NCBI GenBank assembly: GCA_024103355.1
Contig: JAGFIU010000053.1
Coordinates: forward strand, 1 to 64,000
Source: Bacteroidota bacterium
Lineage (GTDB): Bacteria > Bacteroidota > Bacteroidia > NS11-12g > UBA955
Length of the DNA: 64,000 bases
Direction: 5' to 3'
The notes beneath the pieces were generated by a model. The model did not search any database and was not told the DNA's origin. It was given only the letters and a program-made list of their open reading frames with translations. Shown in pieces: positions 26,368-36,756 of the stretch (position 1 is the stretch's first letter; every line of letters starts with the position of its first letter). The translations under genes and the position numbers were made by a program.

Positions 26368-29300
26368 ATGAGACTGATTTATACTAACTTACGGACCTTA
26401 TTGTTTGGATTGTTTATGGTTTTTGCAGTAGTTGCAAAAGCCCAAACAAACTATGGTCAATTACGTGGAACCGTTAAGGATGCATTAACAGGAAAAATAT
26501 TAGATTATGCAACTGTCAGACTTGAACAAAACGGAATTTTTGTTGATGGAGCCTATTCTGACTTTGACGGAAACTTCACTTTCGCCACACTCAATCCTGG
26601 AAATTATGAAGTAATAGTTACCTATATTGGATACGATACTGCAATAGTTTCTGTAACAATAACTTCCGACTCATATATCTTCAGAGAAATTAAAATGAGT
26701 AAAGCAGGAGGAGGAGACGGGGGCAAAGTTTTAGGCACTGTTGGAGTTTCCGGTTTGAAATCAAGGAAACTTATAGAGGCAGACGATCAGAAAAAAACTT
26801 TTACAGATAAAGATATTAAAGTTCTTCCTACCCGAAATGTTGCATCCATAGCAGGTCTTACTGCCGGTGTAAACGTAACACGAGGAGGCGTAAGTTTTAG
26901 AGGTTCACGTACAGATGGTACTGCTTATTTTATTGACGGTGTGAGAGCTATTGGTGCCTTTGGTCAAACTCAAGCATCGCAAAGTCAGATTACAATTTAT
27001 CAAAATGGAATACCTGCTCAATTCGGAGACTTTACCGGAGGCGCTATCTCTATTACAACAAAAGGAGCTTCCAGACATCATCAGGGGTCTTTTGAAATTA
27101 CAACATCTACTCCAACTGAATTTATAAAACTTACCGGAGATAAATTTGATAATGATAATCGATTCAAAAGAGCAAATCGTTTTGATTGGAATCAGATGGA
27201 GGGTTTTGCACAAGGGCCGCTCTATATTAAGAATAAGGGCCAAGGAGCGAAAGAGCGTGTAGTGCTAGGTTATATGGTTGCAGGAAATTTAACTTACACA
27301 AGAGACCCAAGCCCTTCTTACATTGGCGTTTACAGAGTGAATGATGAAAAGCTTTCAGAAATTGAAGCTAATCCATTGGTTACAAATGTTGACGGAGGCT
27401 TAGTTCATGCTGGTAACTTCTTAACCATGAAAGATATGGAAAATGTTAGGGTTAGACCTAATAGCCATGATGTAGGTGCAAATTTCCAAGGGAAAATTGA
27501 TTATAGCCCTAAGAAAAACATGGATTTGAGCTTCTTTACAAGTTTACAGTATGCAGGAGGTCCTTCTGTTAATAACAATATAATGAATTTTAAACTCAAT
27601 GCTATCACCAATAATATTACTGTCCGTTCCTATTTAAGATTTACACATAAAATACCGTCCGACACAGCAAAAGCTAGGGCAGGCAAAACCACTTTTAATA
27701 ACACTTATTATACGATTAGAGTTGATTATCAGAATACCTTCAGTAGAGCGTATGATCCAGTACATGGTGATAGAATATTTGATTATGGATATATTGGTAA
27801 ATTTGAAAGATACCAAACACCAAATTATGCATATAGAGCGGATCCCTCAGGTTCAAACCCTAAGATGTATGTTGATCAAAATGGTGACACGGTATATCTA
27901 AGTAATTATTTTGAACAGATTGGATTTTCTGATACTGCCTATAAATTTACTAGAGCAGACGAGTTTATACCGGGAGACAGAGGTAAAAACATGAATCCAT
28001 TAAGGGCAAATTATACTTCTATACTGTATGATTATTATCAAGAAAGAGGCTCAACTATTTCTAATGAGTTTCAGGTTTTACAAGGACAAGGCTTAATTAA
28101 TGGATATAATCCCCCAAACGTTTATTCAATATGGTCAACTCCCGGATTTATTACCGCAAATTGGAGCAAAGGACAAGCAGAAAGATACACTGCGTTTGCT
28201 ATGTTTGAGACTCAAGTTAAAAATAACAAAAAATCAGAAACATATAAACCGCCACATGATTTACAATTTGGGTTCATGTATGAAAAAACGGTTAATAGAG
28301 GCTATGGCCTTGGGGCTGCTGGACTGTGGACTCTTATGCCTCAGTTAATGAACTCACATTTAAAAGAATTAGACAAGGATCATCCATTCTTAACCTATGA
28401 TGAAAACGGTGTATTTACAGACACTGTAAAATATCAACGCTTTATTAATACAGAACAGCAAACCAACTTTGATAAAAACTTTCGTAATAAGATTATAAAA
28501 GAAGGAATAAGAGATGTTCACGGTAACTTTTATGATGAAAGGAGCTTTATTGAAATAAATTCATTTACTCCTGATGACTTTGATTTAGGGTTATTTAGTG
28601 CCAATGAGTTATTAAATAACGGAAGTAGTTATGTGAGTTACTATGGATATGACCATCTTGGGAATATTGTCAGAGGAAAACCCAGTGTCGAATCCTTTAC
28701 TAATGACCCCGCGAGAAGATTGATTGGTGCTTTTCAACCGGTATATTCAGCAGCATGGATTCAAGACAAGTTTGCTTATAAAGATATTATCTTCCGACTT
28801 GGATTAAGAATGGAGAGATATGACGCTAACCAACTTGTTTTGAAAGATCCCTATTCTCTTTTCCCAATTAGGACTGTTGGAGAAGTGAGCAAACTCAATG
28901 GTAATGATGTCATCCATCCTTCAAATATGGGAGAGGACTATAAAGTTTATGTAAACGATGTTAAGAATCCAACCCGTGTCTTAGGATACAGAAATGGAGA
29001 TCAGTGGTATGACGCTTCAGGAAATGAAGTGAATAACCCTGAGATCATTGCAAATCAGACAAATTCAGGAAGAATAGCCCCATACTTAGTTGACCCAACT
29101 AACCAAAAGTTAACGGGTAACTCATTTAAAGACTTTACACCCAAAATTAATATACTACCACGTATTCTTTTCTCATTCCCTATCAAGGAAGATGCTAACT
29201 TCTATGCTAGTTTTGATGTATTAGCACAGAAACCACTATCCCAATATTCATTTGCTACAATTGATAATTACTATTTTATGGATACTCGTAATACAGGAGC

Positions 29301-30228
29301 ACTTGCAAATCCTAACCTAAAACCTCGTATTAAAACTGAGTACCAGATTGGATTTAAGCAAATGTTGGGAGAAAATTCATCAATTGAATTAGGTTCCTAC
29401 TATGCTGAAATAAAAAATGATATCCAGTTATACCAATACAATCAATCATATCCCGTTAATTATATTAGCTATCAAAACATTGACTTTAGTACAATTAAAG
29501 GATTTACAACCGAATATCAATTGGACGGAGATCATCTATCATTTAGAGCAAATTATAATCTACAATTTGCTGACGGTACAGGTTCTAATCCAAATGCCGC
29601 AAGCGCTTTAATTGCATCAGGTCAACCAAATTTGAGAACCCTTTTCCCATTAGGAGACTTGGATATTAGACACCAAATTAGAGTTATCTTCAACTATAAT
29701 TTTGGTAGAAATCAAGGAAGCAGAAAGTATCAAGGTCCTACATGGGGAAATTGGGGTGAGAAAGTATTTAGAGATGTTAACGCTAATGTGGTTATTACTG
29801 CGAACTCAGGTCTTCCCTACACCCAAACTAATGTTCCTACTCAAATTGGTTCTGCTGATAGAGCTAATATCAAAGGAACACCATTTGGCGCTAGGTTGCC
29901 TTGGCAGTTTAATATGGACTTAAACATCCAAAAAGACTTCTTGATTAAGCGAGGCAAGACCCGTGATGGAAAAGACAATAAACCAATGACAGCAACTGCA
30001 TTCTTATGGGTTACAAATGTGTTAAACTTAGAAAGAATCTCAGGAGTGTATCCCTACACTGGCTCTCCAACAGATGACGGATTTTTAAATTCACCTCGTG
30101 GTCAGCAAGCTGTTTCTGAGCAATTAAGTGCTCAATCATATTATGATTTATATCGTATTCTAACTACTAATCCGGGAAATTTCCTTGCGCCACGTTTCTC
30201 AAGACTAGGTGTAAGATTTAATTTCTAA
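26368..30228 (+). CDS. TonB-dependent receptor with N-terminal carboxypeptidase-like regulatory domain
   Basis: A 1286-residue outer-membrane receptor. After the signal peptide (to about residue 25, AKAQ) comes a CarboxypepD-regulatory-like beta-sandwich (about 28-110: GQLRGTVKDALTGKILDYA), then the plug (about 140-250, with TAGVNVTRGGVSFRGSR) and a very large barrel ending in FNF. It is not a SusC-type protein, since no SusD partner follows. It is 29 nt before the large exported protein gene, which suggests a shared operon and a surface complex. The ligand is unknown. Confidence 0.9.
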   Translation: MRLIYTNLRTLLFGLFMVFAVVAKAQTNYGQLRGTVKDALTGKILDYATVRLEQNGIFVDGAYSDFDGNFTFATLNPGNYEVIVTYIGYDTAIVSVTITSDSYIFREIKMSKAGGGDGGKVLGTVGVSGLKSRKLIEADDQKKTFTDKDIKVLPTRNVASIAGLTAGVNVTRGGVSFRGSRTDGTAYFIDGVRAIGAFGQTQASQSQITIYQNGIPAQFGDFTGGAISITTKGASRHHQGSFEITTSTPTEFIKLTGDKFDNDNRFKRANRFDWNQMEGFAQGPLYIKNKGQGAKERVVLGYMVAGNLTYTRDPSPSYIGVYRVNDEKLSEIEANPLVTNVDGGLVHAGNFLTMKDMENVRVRPNSHDVGANFQGKIDYSPKKNMDLSFFTSLQYAGGPSVNNNIMNFKLNAITNNITVRSYLRFTHKIPSDTAKARAGKTTFNNTYYTIRVDYQNTFSRAYDPVHGDRIFDYGYIGKFERYQTPNYAYRADPSGSNPKMYVDQNGDTVYLSNYFEQIGFSDTAYKFTRADEFIPGDRGKNMNPLRANYTSILYDYYQERGSTISNEFQVLQGQGLINGYNPPNVYSIWSTPGFITANWSKGQAERYTAFAMFETQVKNNKKSETYKPPHDLQFGFMYEKTVNRGYGLGAAGLWTLMPQLMNSHLKELDKDHPFLTYDENGVFTDTVKYQRFINTEQQTNFDKNFRNKIIKEGIRDVHGNFYDERSFIEINSFTPDDFDLGLFSANELLNNGSSYVSYYGYDHLGNIVRGKPSVESFTNDPARRLIGAFQPVYSAAWIQDKFAYKDIIFRLGLRMERYDANQLVLKDPYSLFPIRTVGEVSKLNGNDVIHPSNMGEDYKVYVNDVKNPTRVLGYRNGDQWYDASGNEVNNPEIIANQTNSGRIAPYLVDPTNQKLTGNSFKDFTPKINILPRILFSFPIKEDANFYASFDVLAQKPLSQYSFATIDNYYFMDTRNTGALANPNLKPRIKTEYQIGFKQMLGENSSIELGSYYAEIKNDIQLYQYNQSYPVNYISYQNIDFSTIKGFTTEYQLDGDHLSFRANYNLQFADGTGSNPNAASALIASGQPNLRTLFPLGDLDIRHQIRVIFNYNFGRNQGSRKYQGPTWGNWGEKVFRDVNANVVITANSGLPYTQTNVPTQIGSADRANIKGTPFGARLPWQFNMDLNIQKDFLIKRGKTRDGKDNKPMTATAFLWVTNVLNLERISGVYPYTGSPTDDGFLNSPRGQQAVSEQLSAQSYYDLYRILTTNPGNFLAPRFSRLGVRFNF

Positions 30229-30257
30229 TTTTATTATTTATTAAAAAAGAAAAAAGC

Positions 30258-33200
30258 ATGAAAGCAATGAATAAAATACTTTTCTGTTTAGCACTTGTTT
30301 CTACAATTTCATATGGAGAATTGTCTGCAAGAGAAATACAAGGGTTTTACAAAAATCCTCATAGAAATCAAACCAACCCTAATGATTTGCCAAGCAATAG
30401 TTTCAGACGTTTTGCTAATGATTGCAAAGCAGCCAGTCAGAGCGCTGACTTGGATATTAATAACGTTAGAACAAAGATTCTGAATGGAGGTGATATGTGG
30501 TGGGATTTAAGTTTACCTAAATATGAGATACCCAAAGTAACAGACGCCAACTCTGTTAGAAGACACTCTCTTTTTGCGGGTGCTTTGTGGATAGGCGGAA
30601 TTGGAAGAGGTGATGGAAATCTTAGGGTAGCAGCAATGACTTATCGTCAGAATGGTTCAGACTTTTGGCCTGGACCTCTTGATACCGCACTTGCATCAAC
30701 TGAAGCAGATCAATGCTTGGCTTACGATAAAGTTTGGAAAGTAACCCGAGAAGAGTTACTACAAGCAGAAGAATCGGGGTGGACAGATTTAAGTCCTAAT
30801 TTATTGGAGTGGCCTTCTGGTTCTAATAGACCTCAAAGATATAGTCCGGGTGAACCTGATTACCTTGCGCCATATTTTGAACGAATTGGATTTGGTGCAC
30901 CGGGTGTATACGAGCCATTTAATGGGGAATACCCTGTTCTTAATCCCCTTAGACCCGCAGCATCTAATAGACCACAAGATCAACCAGATATGATGCTGTG
31001 GTTTGTATATAATGACAGAGGTAATGTACATACTGAAACCGGTGGACTACCTATAGGATTGGAGCTTAGAACAACAGCTTTCGCATTTGCAACCAATGAT
31101 GAGGTAAATAACATGACTTTCTATCGTTCTGAAATTGTAAATAGAGGTAATGAACCATTAGACAACACCTATTTTGGTCAATGGGTAGATGCTGACTTGG
31201 GTTTTGCATTTGACGATTATGTTGGCTGTGACGTTCCAAGAGATTTAGGATACTGCTATAACGGTGATGACTTTGATGAGGGAGTATTGGGTTATGGATT
31301 GAATCCGCCTTCAATTGGAACAGACTTCTTCGAAGGCCCTCGTGACTCCGCAGGCAATCAATTAGGTTTATATGCCTTTGTTTATTACAATAATGACTGG
31401 GATCCTGTAAATGGAAATCCTCAACAATCTATTCATTACTACAATTACTTGATGGCAAAATGGAAAAATGGAAATAATATGACTTTTGGCGGAAATGGCG
31501 TTGGCGGTTCACAAGTCACAACTTATATGTTCCCGGGAGATACTGACCCCAATTTTACTGGACAAGTTTGGAGTGAACATTCCGTTGGAAATGCACCCGG
31601 TGATAGAAGATACATGCAATCATCCGGGCCTTTTACTCTTTATCCAGGTGCAGTTAATTATGTTACTGTTGGAGTGGTTTGGTCAAGAACGACTAGTGGT
31701 GGTGCAACAGGCTCGCTTGGATTATTAAAAAGGGCATCTGATGGTGCTCAACGACTATTCAATAATAATTTCTTGCTAACTCAAGGTCCTGATGCTCCAG
31801 ATGTTGAAATTCAGGAGCTAGAGAATGAATTAGTTTTCAAATTTCTCAATTCTAGTAAAGTTAGAAACTATAATGAAGTTGTTTTGAATGAAAATGGAGA
31901 TTCAATCGAATATAGATTTCAAGGATACATGGTCTATCAGTTAAAAGACGGTACAGTTAGTACAGGTGATATTAAAAACATTGACAAAGCCCGTCTTGTT
32001 TTTCAATGTGATATTAAGGATGGAATTGGTCAGATGATTAATATGGAATATGACCCGATAGTACAACAAGATATTCCTGTAATGAAGGTAGATGGAAGTG
32101 ACGAAGGATTGGTTAATACATTCAGTTTAACAGAAGATGCTTTTGCAACCAGTTCGAACAAAACCTTAGTTAATTTTAAGAAGTACTACTACATGGTTTA
32201 TGCGTATGGTTTCCCTGCCAATGACTCTTTAAAGACTGAGCCATTACAATTTCTTGCAGGAAGAACCGTCAAAAAAGTTGATGGTGTCCCACACAAGTCT
32301 CAACCAGAATATCAAGGCACTATTTTAAATTCAAAGTATGGTACAGGTCCAAAAATTACAAGAATTGAGGGGAGAGGAAATGGAGGAAATGTGTTAGAGT
32401 TTACCAAGGAAACTATCGATAGAATCTTATTATACAATTCTGTGGATGAGGTAACCTATCTTAACGGTGCAGGCCCTGTTAAGATAAAAGTAGTTGACCC
32501 ATTCAAAGTGCCAAAAGCAGATTTTGAACTTGTTTTTGTAGAAGATCCCTTATTACCACTTAAAGGACAAAATAATGCCGTTCCTCCATCTCTGCCTGAT
32601 GCAAGATATAAAGATAATATTGATAGTAGTAGTTATTGGTTTTTGGTTAACAAAACAACCGGGGATACAATCTATTCTGATACTACATTAGCATTGCCTT
32701 ATGAAACTGTTCAGGGTGTTGATGCACAGAAAAAGCCCCTTGTTAACAGGCCTACTTTAGCTGATTGGGGTTTGTCTATCACAATTGAACAAGTTAAGGT
32801 TCCCGGATATGCGCCCAAAGCAGACCCTAGCAATGGATTCTTGAGCTATGAAGTTGAATTTTCAGATTTAAGTAAACAATGGTTATCTGCTGTACCCGAT
32901 GTGAATGGAAACCCTACTTTCAATTGGATACGTTCAGGAGGTGTCACAAGCAATCCAGCAAGTGGATTAACGGATGCAAATCGGGTTAAAGGTGAATTAA
33001 TGGATCCCAATGAAAATTATGAAAAAATATGGGATGGAAGAATTGCTCCTTATGCCTTGTGTTCACGTGCTGATGGTACTTATGGAATGGCATGGGGCGC
33101 AAGCCAAACTGCTGATAATCCCATGGAAGAGTTAGCAAGTATTGATTTTGTTATTACACCGGATAAATCTAAGTGGACAAAATGTATAGTGTTTGAGTTA

Positions 33201-34139
33201 GGTGAAAACAAAGATTTGAACCAAGGCAGAATGTCGAAGTTCAATATCAGAAGAGCTAACTCTGTTGATAAAGACTTTAAACCTATTCCAGGAGATAGCG
33301 GGACTTCTTATTTCCCGGGATATGCAATTAATGTTGAAACCGGAGAAAGACTGAACCTTGCTTTTGGAGAGGATTCTTATCTTGTTGGGCAAAATGGTAG
33401 AGATATGATTTGGAACCCAACATCAAATTTCTATGACATACAAAATAATGGAAATGAACCTGTATTTGGAGGAAAACACTATGTCTATATTATGGGTAGT
33501 TATTCAGGTATGGCACTTAGAAACTTTAAAGGACCAATTTATGATGAGGGACAATTTTATAAAAACATTCTAAAAGTAAATAGTGACGGAGCAATACCTC
33601 TGGAAGCAAACAAACGCAGAGTACTCTCTCAGATAATGTGGGTAATTCCAACTATGGTTAACCCCGGATTTGAATTCAAAAATGGTATCCCTCCATCAGA
33701 AGTAACTATAAAAATTAGAGTTAGAAAACCTTATACAACCAATATTAATAATGTTCCACCTATCTATACTTTTAATACCAATGATATTGCTCCTGAAACC
33801 AATGTTGGTAAGAAAATTAACTCAATGGATTTGGTTAATATTGTTCCAAACCCGTATTATGCATATTCTGAGTATGAAACAAGCCCTGTAGATAGTAGAG
33901 TGAAAATTACTAATCTACCCAAAACTTGTACAGTATCAATTTATACCCTAAGCGGAACCCTCGTAAGAAGAATTAAAAAAGATGATGATCTTACATGGTT
34001 GGATTGGGACTTAAAGAACAATACCGGTGTTCCTATAGCCACAGGATTATATATCATTCATGTTGATGGAAAAGACTTGGGTGAAAAGATATTGAAGTGG
34101 TATGGTGTGATGAGAACAATAGATTTAGATTCATATTAA
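30258..34139 (+). CDS. Large exported protein with T9SS-like C-terminal domain
   Basis: A 1293-residue protein with a signal peptide (residues 1 to about 24). No catalytic motif is recognisable; there are many Asn/Gly/Asp-rich turns as in surface beta-proteins. The last ~100 residues resemble the type A sorting domain or FlgD-like fold of type IX secretion substrates (IVPNPYYAYSEYE, VSIYTLSGTLVRRIK, WDLKNNTGVPIATGLYIIHV). They continue with an unusual tail KWYGVMRTIDLDSY. Lies between a TonB receptor and a PorV-family barrel; all three are probably co-transcribed. Confidence 0.8.
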   Translation: MKAMNKILFCLALVSTISYGELSAREIQGFYKNPHRNQTNPNDLPSNSFRRFANDCKAASQSADLDINNVRTKILNGGDMWWDLSLPKYEIPKVTDANSVRRHSLFAGALWIGGIGRGDGNLRVAAMTYRQNGSDFWPGPLDTALASTEADQCLAYDKVWKVTREELLQAEESGWTDLSPNLLEWPSGSNRPQRYSPGEPDYLAPYFERIGFGAPGVYEPFNGEYPVLNPLRPAASNRPQDQPDMMLWFVYNDRGNVHTETGGLPIGLELRTTAFAFATNDEVNNMTFYRSEIVNRGNEPLDNTYFGQWVDADLGFAFDDYVGCDVPRDLGYCYNGDDFDEGVLGYGLNPPSIGTDFFEGPRDSAGNQLGLYAFVYYNNDWDPVNGNPQQSIHYYNYLMAKWKNGNNMTFGGNGVGGSQVTTYMFPGDTDPNFTGQVWSEHSVGNAPGDRRYMQSSGPFTLYPGAVNYVTVGVVWSRTTSGGATGSLGLLKRASDGAQRLFNNNFLLTQGPDAPDVEIQELENELVFKFLNSSKVRNYNEVVLNENGDSIEYRFQGYMVYQLKDGTVSTGDIKNIDKARLVFQCDIKDGIGQMINMEYDPIVQQDIPVMKVDGSDEGLVNTFSLTEDAFATSSNKTLVNFKKYYYMVYAYGFPANDSLKTEPLQFLAGRTVKKVDGVPHKSQPEYQGTILNSKYGTGPKITRIEGRGNGGNVLEFTKETIDRILLYNSVDEVTYLNGAGPVKIKVVDPFKVPKADFELVFVEDPLLPLKGQNNAVPPSLPDARYKDNIDSSSYWFLVNKTTGDTIYSDTTLALPYETVQGVDAQKKPLVNRPTLADWGLSITIEQVKVPGYAPKADPSNGFLSYEVEFSDLSKQWLSAVPDVNGNPTFNWIRSGGVTSNPASGLTDANRVKGELMDPNENYEKIWDGRIAPYALCSRADGTYGMAWGASQTADNPMEELASIDFVITPDKSKWTKCIVFELGENKDLNQGRMSKFNIRRANSVDKDFKPIPGDSGTSYFPGYAINVETGERLNLAFGEDSYLVGQNGRDMIWNPTSNFYDIQNNGNEPVFGGKHYVYIMGSYSGMALRNFKGPIYDEGQFYKNILKVNSDGAIPLEANKRRVLSQIMWVIPTMVNPGFEFKNGIPPSEVTIKIRVRKPYTTNINNVPPIYTFNTNDIAPETNVGKKINSMDLVNIVPNPYYAYSEYETSPVDSRVKITNLPKTCTVSIYTLSGTLVRRIKKDDDLTWLDWDLKNNTGVPIATGLYIIHVDGKDLGEKILKWYGVMRTIDLDSY

Positions 34140-34160
34140 TAAAGCTAAAACAAATTTACA

Positions 34161-35300
34161 ATGACAAAACTCGAAATGAAAAATTTTGTAAAGAGTATTC
34201 TACTAGTCGGATTCGTGATGTTGCTTACATCAAATAACAGTTTAGCATCTGATGAAGCACGTTTTGGAACTGCCGGTGCTCCACAATTAACCATTAATGG
34301 CTGGGCTAGAAGTTCAGGGTGGGGAAATGCAAATGTAGGCGGTATAAGAGGCGCTGAATCTTTCTTTTTTAACCCTGCCGGTTTAGCAAAAACTGCACAA
34401 ACTGAATTGGTTTTTGCTCGTACTGCTTGGCTTATGGGGACAGGGATTAGTATTAACAATGTTGCCTTTACTCAAAATATTGGTAAAAGTGGTTCTGATG
34501 TTATCGGAATAAGCCTTATGTCCTATGAAATTGGGAATATTAACATCACAACAGTACAACAACCTGATGGAGGTTTGGGAACATATAGACCTTCCTTTAT
34601 GAATCTTGGGTTTGGTTATGGAAAGAAATTCACGAAATCTATCTCTGGAGGAATTGTAGCTAGAATTGTTCAAGAACAAATTCCGGATGTAAGAATGGTA
34701 GGGGTATGCTTTGATGCAGGTGTTCAGTATGCGGCTTCTTCTAATCCCAATAGCAAGGTAAAAAAGGACGACTTGAAATTTGGTATATCTTTAAGAAATA
34801 TTGGACCTAATATGCGCCCCTCCGGAGACGGCTTAACTAAAAAGTCCACAATTCAAGGAGCCGGGTATGAAAGCTCTATGTTCTCTCGTGCAGATGAAGT
34901 GCAATTACCTTCTCTAATTAATATTGGTGGTAGTTATGATTTCAAATTAGATAAAGATCCGGATGTCTTCTTTAATCGATTGACTTTGGCAGCTAACTAT
35001 AATTTTAATGCATTTTCTCCAAATCTCACTACTGTGGGTCTTGAATATGCTTATAAAGAAATTTTTATGATTAGAACAGGATATAACTTTCAACAAGGAG
35101 GATTTAATTATGAAACCAGAAATGATGCACTTACAGGATTCTGTGCAGGAGCAACCGTAGAAATCCCTCTCGGTGGTAAAGGCAACTCTGATAATAAATC
35201 TACATTGGCAGTTGATTATTCATATCGTTCTACCAATCCATTTAATGGCGTACATTCATTCGGTTTGAGAATCAATATTGATAGTAAAGGACACAAATAA
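34161..35300 (+). CDS. PorV/PorQ family outer-membrane protein
   Basis: A 379-residue barrel protein. The signal peptide ends near SLAS, then comes the family's start of the mature part GTAGAPQLTINGWARSSGWGNANVGGIRGAESFFFNPAGLA, here split across two stretches. PorV (LptO) shuttles type IX cargo from the translocon to the attachment complex. This is a paralogue placed directly behind a probable T9SS substrate gene (21 nt). Two ATGs are possible, 34161 and 34176; the second gives a more compact signal peptide. A strong terminator follows. Confidence 0.85.
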   Translation: MTKLEMKNFVKSILLVGFVMLLTSNNSLASDEARFGTAGAPQLTINGWARSSGWGNANVGGIRGAESFFFNPAGLAKTAQTELVFARTAWLMGTGISINNVAFTQNIGKSGSDVIGISLMSYEIGNINITTVQQPDGGLGTYRPSFMNLGFGYGKKFTKSISGGIVARIVQEQIPDVRMVGVCFDAGVQYAASSNPNSKVKKDDLKFGISLRNIGPNMRPSGDGLTKKSTIQGAGYESSMFSRADEVQLPSLINIGGSYDFKLDKDPDVFFNRLTLAANYNFNAFSPNLTTVGLEYAYKEIFMIRTGYNFQQGGFNYETRNDALTGFCAGATVEIPLGGKGNSDNKSTLAVDYSYRSTNPFNGVHSFGLRINIDSKGHK

Positions 35301-35326
35301 GTAATTAAATAATAATAAACTTTTGA

Positions 35327-35362
35327 TGTTGCACTTGCAAAAGCAAGTGCAACATTTTTTTT
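35327..35362 (+). terminator. Rho-independent terminator of the TonB/T9SS/PorV module
   Basis: A perfect 12-bp stem (35327-35338 with 35343-35354), loop AAAA, followed by eight T. It is 26 nt after the PorV-family stop and separates the module from greA. Confidence 0.95.
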
Positions 35363-35386
35363 AGAATAGGTATAAATTTTATTGAT

Positions 35387-35863
35387 ATGGCTACAGAATT
35401 AAATTATGTTACGAAGGAAGGCATGGATTCCCTTCGCAAAGAATTAGAACATCTTAAAAAGGTTGAAAGACCAGGAATCAGCAAACAAATTGCTGAAGCC
35501 AGAGACAAAGGTGATTTGTCTGAAAATGCTGAGTATGATGCAGCCAAAGATGCTCAGGGATTATTAGAAGCAAAAATTGCAAAACTCGAAAATCTGATTG
35601 CACACAGCAGGATTATTGATGAGTCTAAATTGGATAGTTCAAAAATTTCATTGTTGAGTAAGGTTACAGTTAAGAATTTGAAAATCAACAAGGAAATGGT
35701 TTATACCATTGTATCTGAATCAGAAGCTAATTTAAAAGAAGGCAAGATTTCTTCTAAATCCGCAATTGGTGCCGGGTTGCTCGGAAAAGAAAAAGGAGAT
35801 ATTGTTGAAATTACAGTCCCTGCCGGTATAGTTAAATTTGAAATCATCAATATTCAAAGGTAA
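35387..35863 (+). CDS. greA: Transcription elongation factor GreA
   Basis: Rescues backtracked RNA polymerase by stimulating transcript cleavage. The 158-residue protein has the N-terminal coiled coil with the acidic tip motif DKGDLSENAEYDAAKD and a C-terminal FKBP-like domain (KSAIGAGLLGKEKGDIVEI). Full family length. The HIT gene starts 4 nt downstream. Confidence 0.97.
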   Translation: MATELNYVTKEGMDSLRKELEHLKKVERPGISKQIAEARDKGDLSENAEYDAAKDAQGLLEAKIAKLENLIAHSRIIDESKLDSSKISLLSKVTVKNLKINKEMVYTIVSESEANLKEGKISSKSAIGAGLLGKEKGDIVEITVPAGIVKFEIINIQR

Positions 35864-35867
35864 GGTT

Positions 35868-36269
35868 ATGTCAAACTCCGAAACCATTTTTTCTAAAATA
35901 ATCAGAGGTGAAATTCCTTGTTTTAAGATTGCTGAAGATAGCCATCATCTAGCTTTTTTAGATATAATGCCTATAACTAAGGGACATGTTTTGGTTATTC
36001 CTAAAAAGGAAATTGATTATTATTTTGATTTAAGTGACGAAAACATGGCTGAGCTTCATGCTTTTGCAAAGAAGGTGGCTATCGCTTTGAAAAAGGCTAT
36101 CCCATGCAAGAAAGTGGGATTGTCAATTGTGGGGTTAGAGGTAGCTCATGTGCATATTCACTTAGTCCCTTTGAACCATGTATCTGATATGAGTTTCTCC
36201 AATCCTAGACCAAAATTTTCTCCCGAAGAATTTGAAGAAGTTGCCGGTTTGATTCGCTCGTTTCTATAA
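35868..36269 (+). CDS. HIT family nucleotide hydrolase/transferase
   Basis: A 133-residue protein starting MSNSETIFSKIIRGEIPC, the standard N-terminus of bacterial HIT proteins. The histidine triad is His94, His96, His98 in HVHIHLVP. Such proteins hydrolyse nucleoside phosphoramidates. A longer frame opens with a TTG inside greA and is rejected in favour of the ATG at 35868. Confidence 0.93.
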   Translation: MSNSETIFSKIIRGEIPCFKIAEDSHHLAFLDIMPITKGHVLVIPKKEIDYYFDLSDENMAELHAFAKKVAIALKKAIPCKKVGLSIVGLEVAHVHIHLVPLNHVSDMSFSNPRPKFSPEEFEEVAGLIRSFL

Positions 36270-36274
36270 TTTTG
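36267..36274 (+). promoter_or_regulatory. -7 promoter element for the next small gene
   Basis: TAATTTTG matches TAnnTTTG and overlaps the HIT stop codon; the ATG at 36279 is 4 nt downstream. Confidence 0.4.
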
Positions 36275-36278
36275 CATT

Positions 36279-36746
36279 ATGATTAATTCTGTTCTTCCTG
36301 AGAGTTCTCGTGTTCATGTTTACCCTACTGACATGCCTATTGATAAAGACATCCAAATTACGATTATTGATAGCTTTAAAGCCTTTTTACATAATTGGAA
36401 CTATCATGGTACTCCTTTGCAAACGGATGTGTTTTTTTTATATAACCGGTTTTTGATTTTGGTTATTAATGACGAGACTATTCCGGGTGGATGTTCATTG
36501 GATGTATTGAGCAGATTTGTAACTAAGGTAGAAAATGAAGTAGGTGTTAATCTCAATAACAGACACAATATTTATATACATAGAGACGAAGAGATTTTTT
36601 CTGTTCCCTTTAATCAAACCTCCGATTTTGTTATAAGGCCAGATGATAAAGTTGTAAATCTGCTTTGTGAAAATCTGAATGAACTTAAAACTAATTTCTT
36701 CAAAAATCTTTTGGAGTCAAATTATGCAAGGTTGTTCTCTGTGTGA
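36279..36746 (+). CDS. Conserved Bacteroidota hypothetical protein
   Basis: A 155-residue soluble protein. It belongs to a family I recognise from Bacteroidota genomes by the pattern SRVHVYPTDMPI, FKAFLHNWNYHGTPL and a GCSLDVLSRFV segment with a conserved Cys. Members are often named ABC transporter ATPase, but there is no Walker A or B motif here and that name is not supported. Function unknown. Convergent with the glycosyltransferase gene. Confidence 0.75.
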   Translation: MINSVLPESSRVHVYPTDMPIDKDIQITIIDSFKAFLHNWNYHGTPLQTDVFFLYNRFLILVINDETIPGGCSLDVLSRFVTKVENEVGVNLNNRHNIYIHRDEEIFSVPFNQTSDFVIRPDDKVVNLLCENLNELKTNFFKNLLESNYARLFSV

Positions 36747-36756
36747 AAATCGGCTA

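Noticed and set aside
36279-36746. ABC transporter ATPase name for this family
   Set aside because: There is no Walker A, Walker B or ABC signature in the 155 residues.
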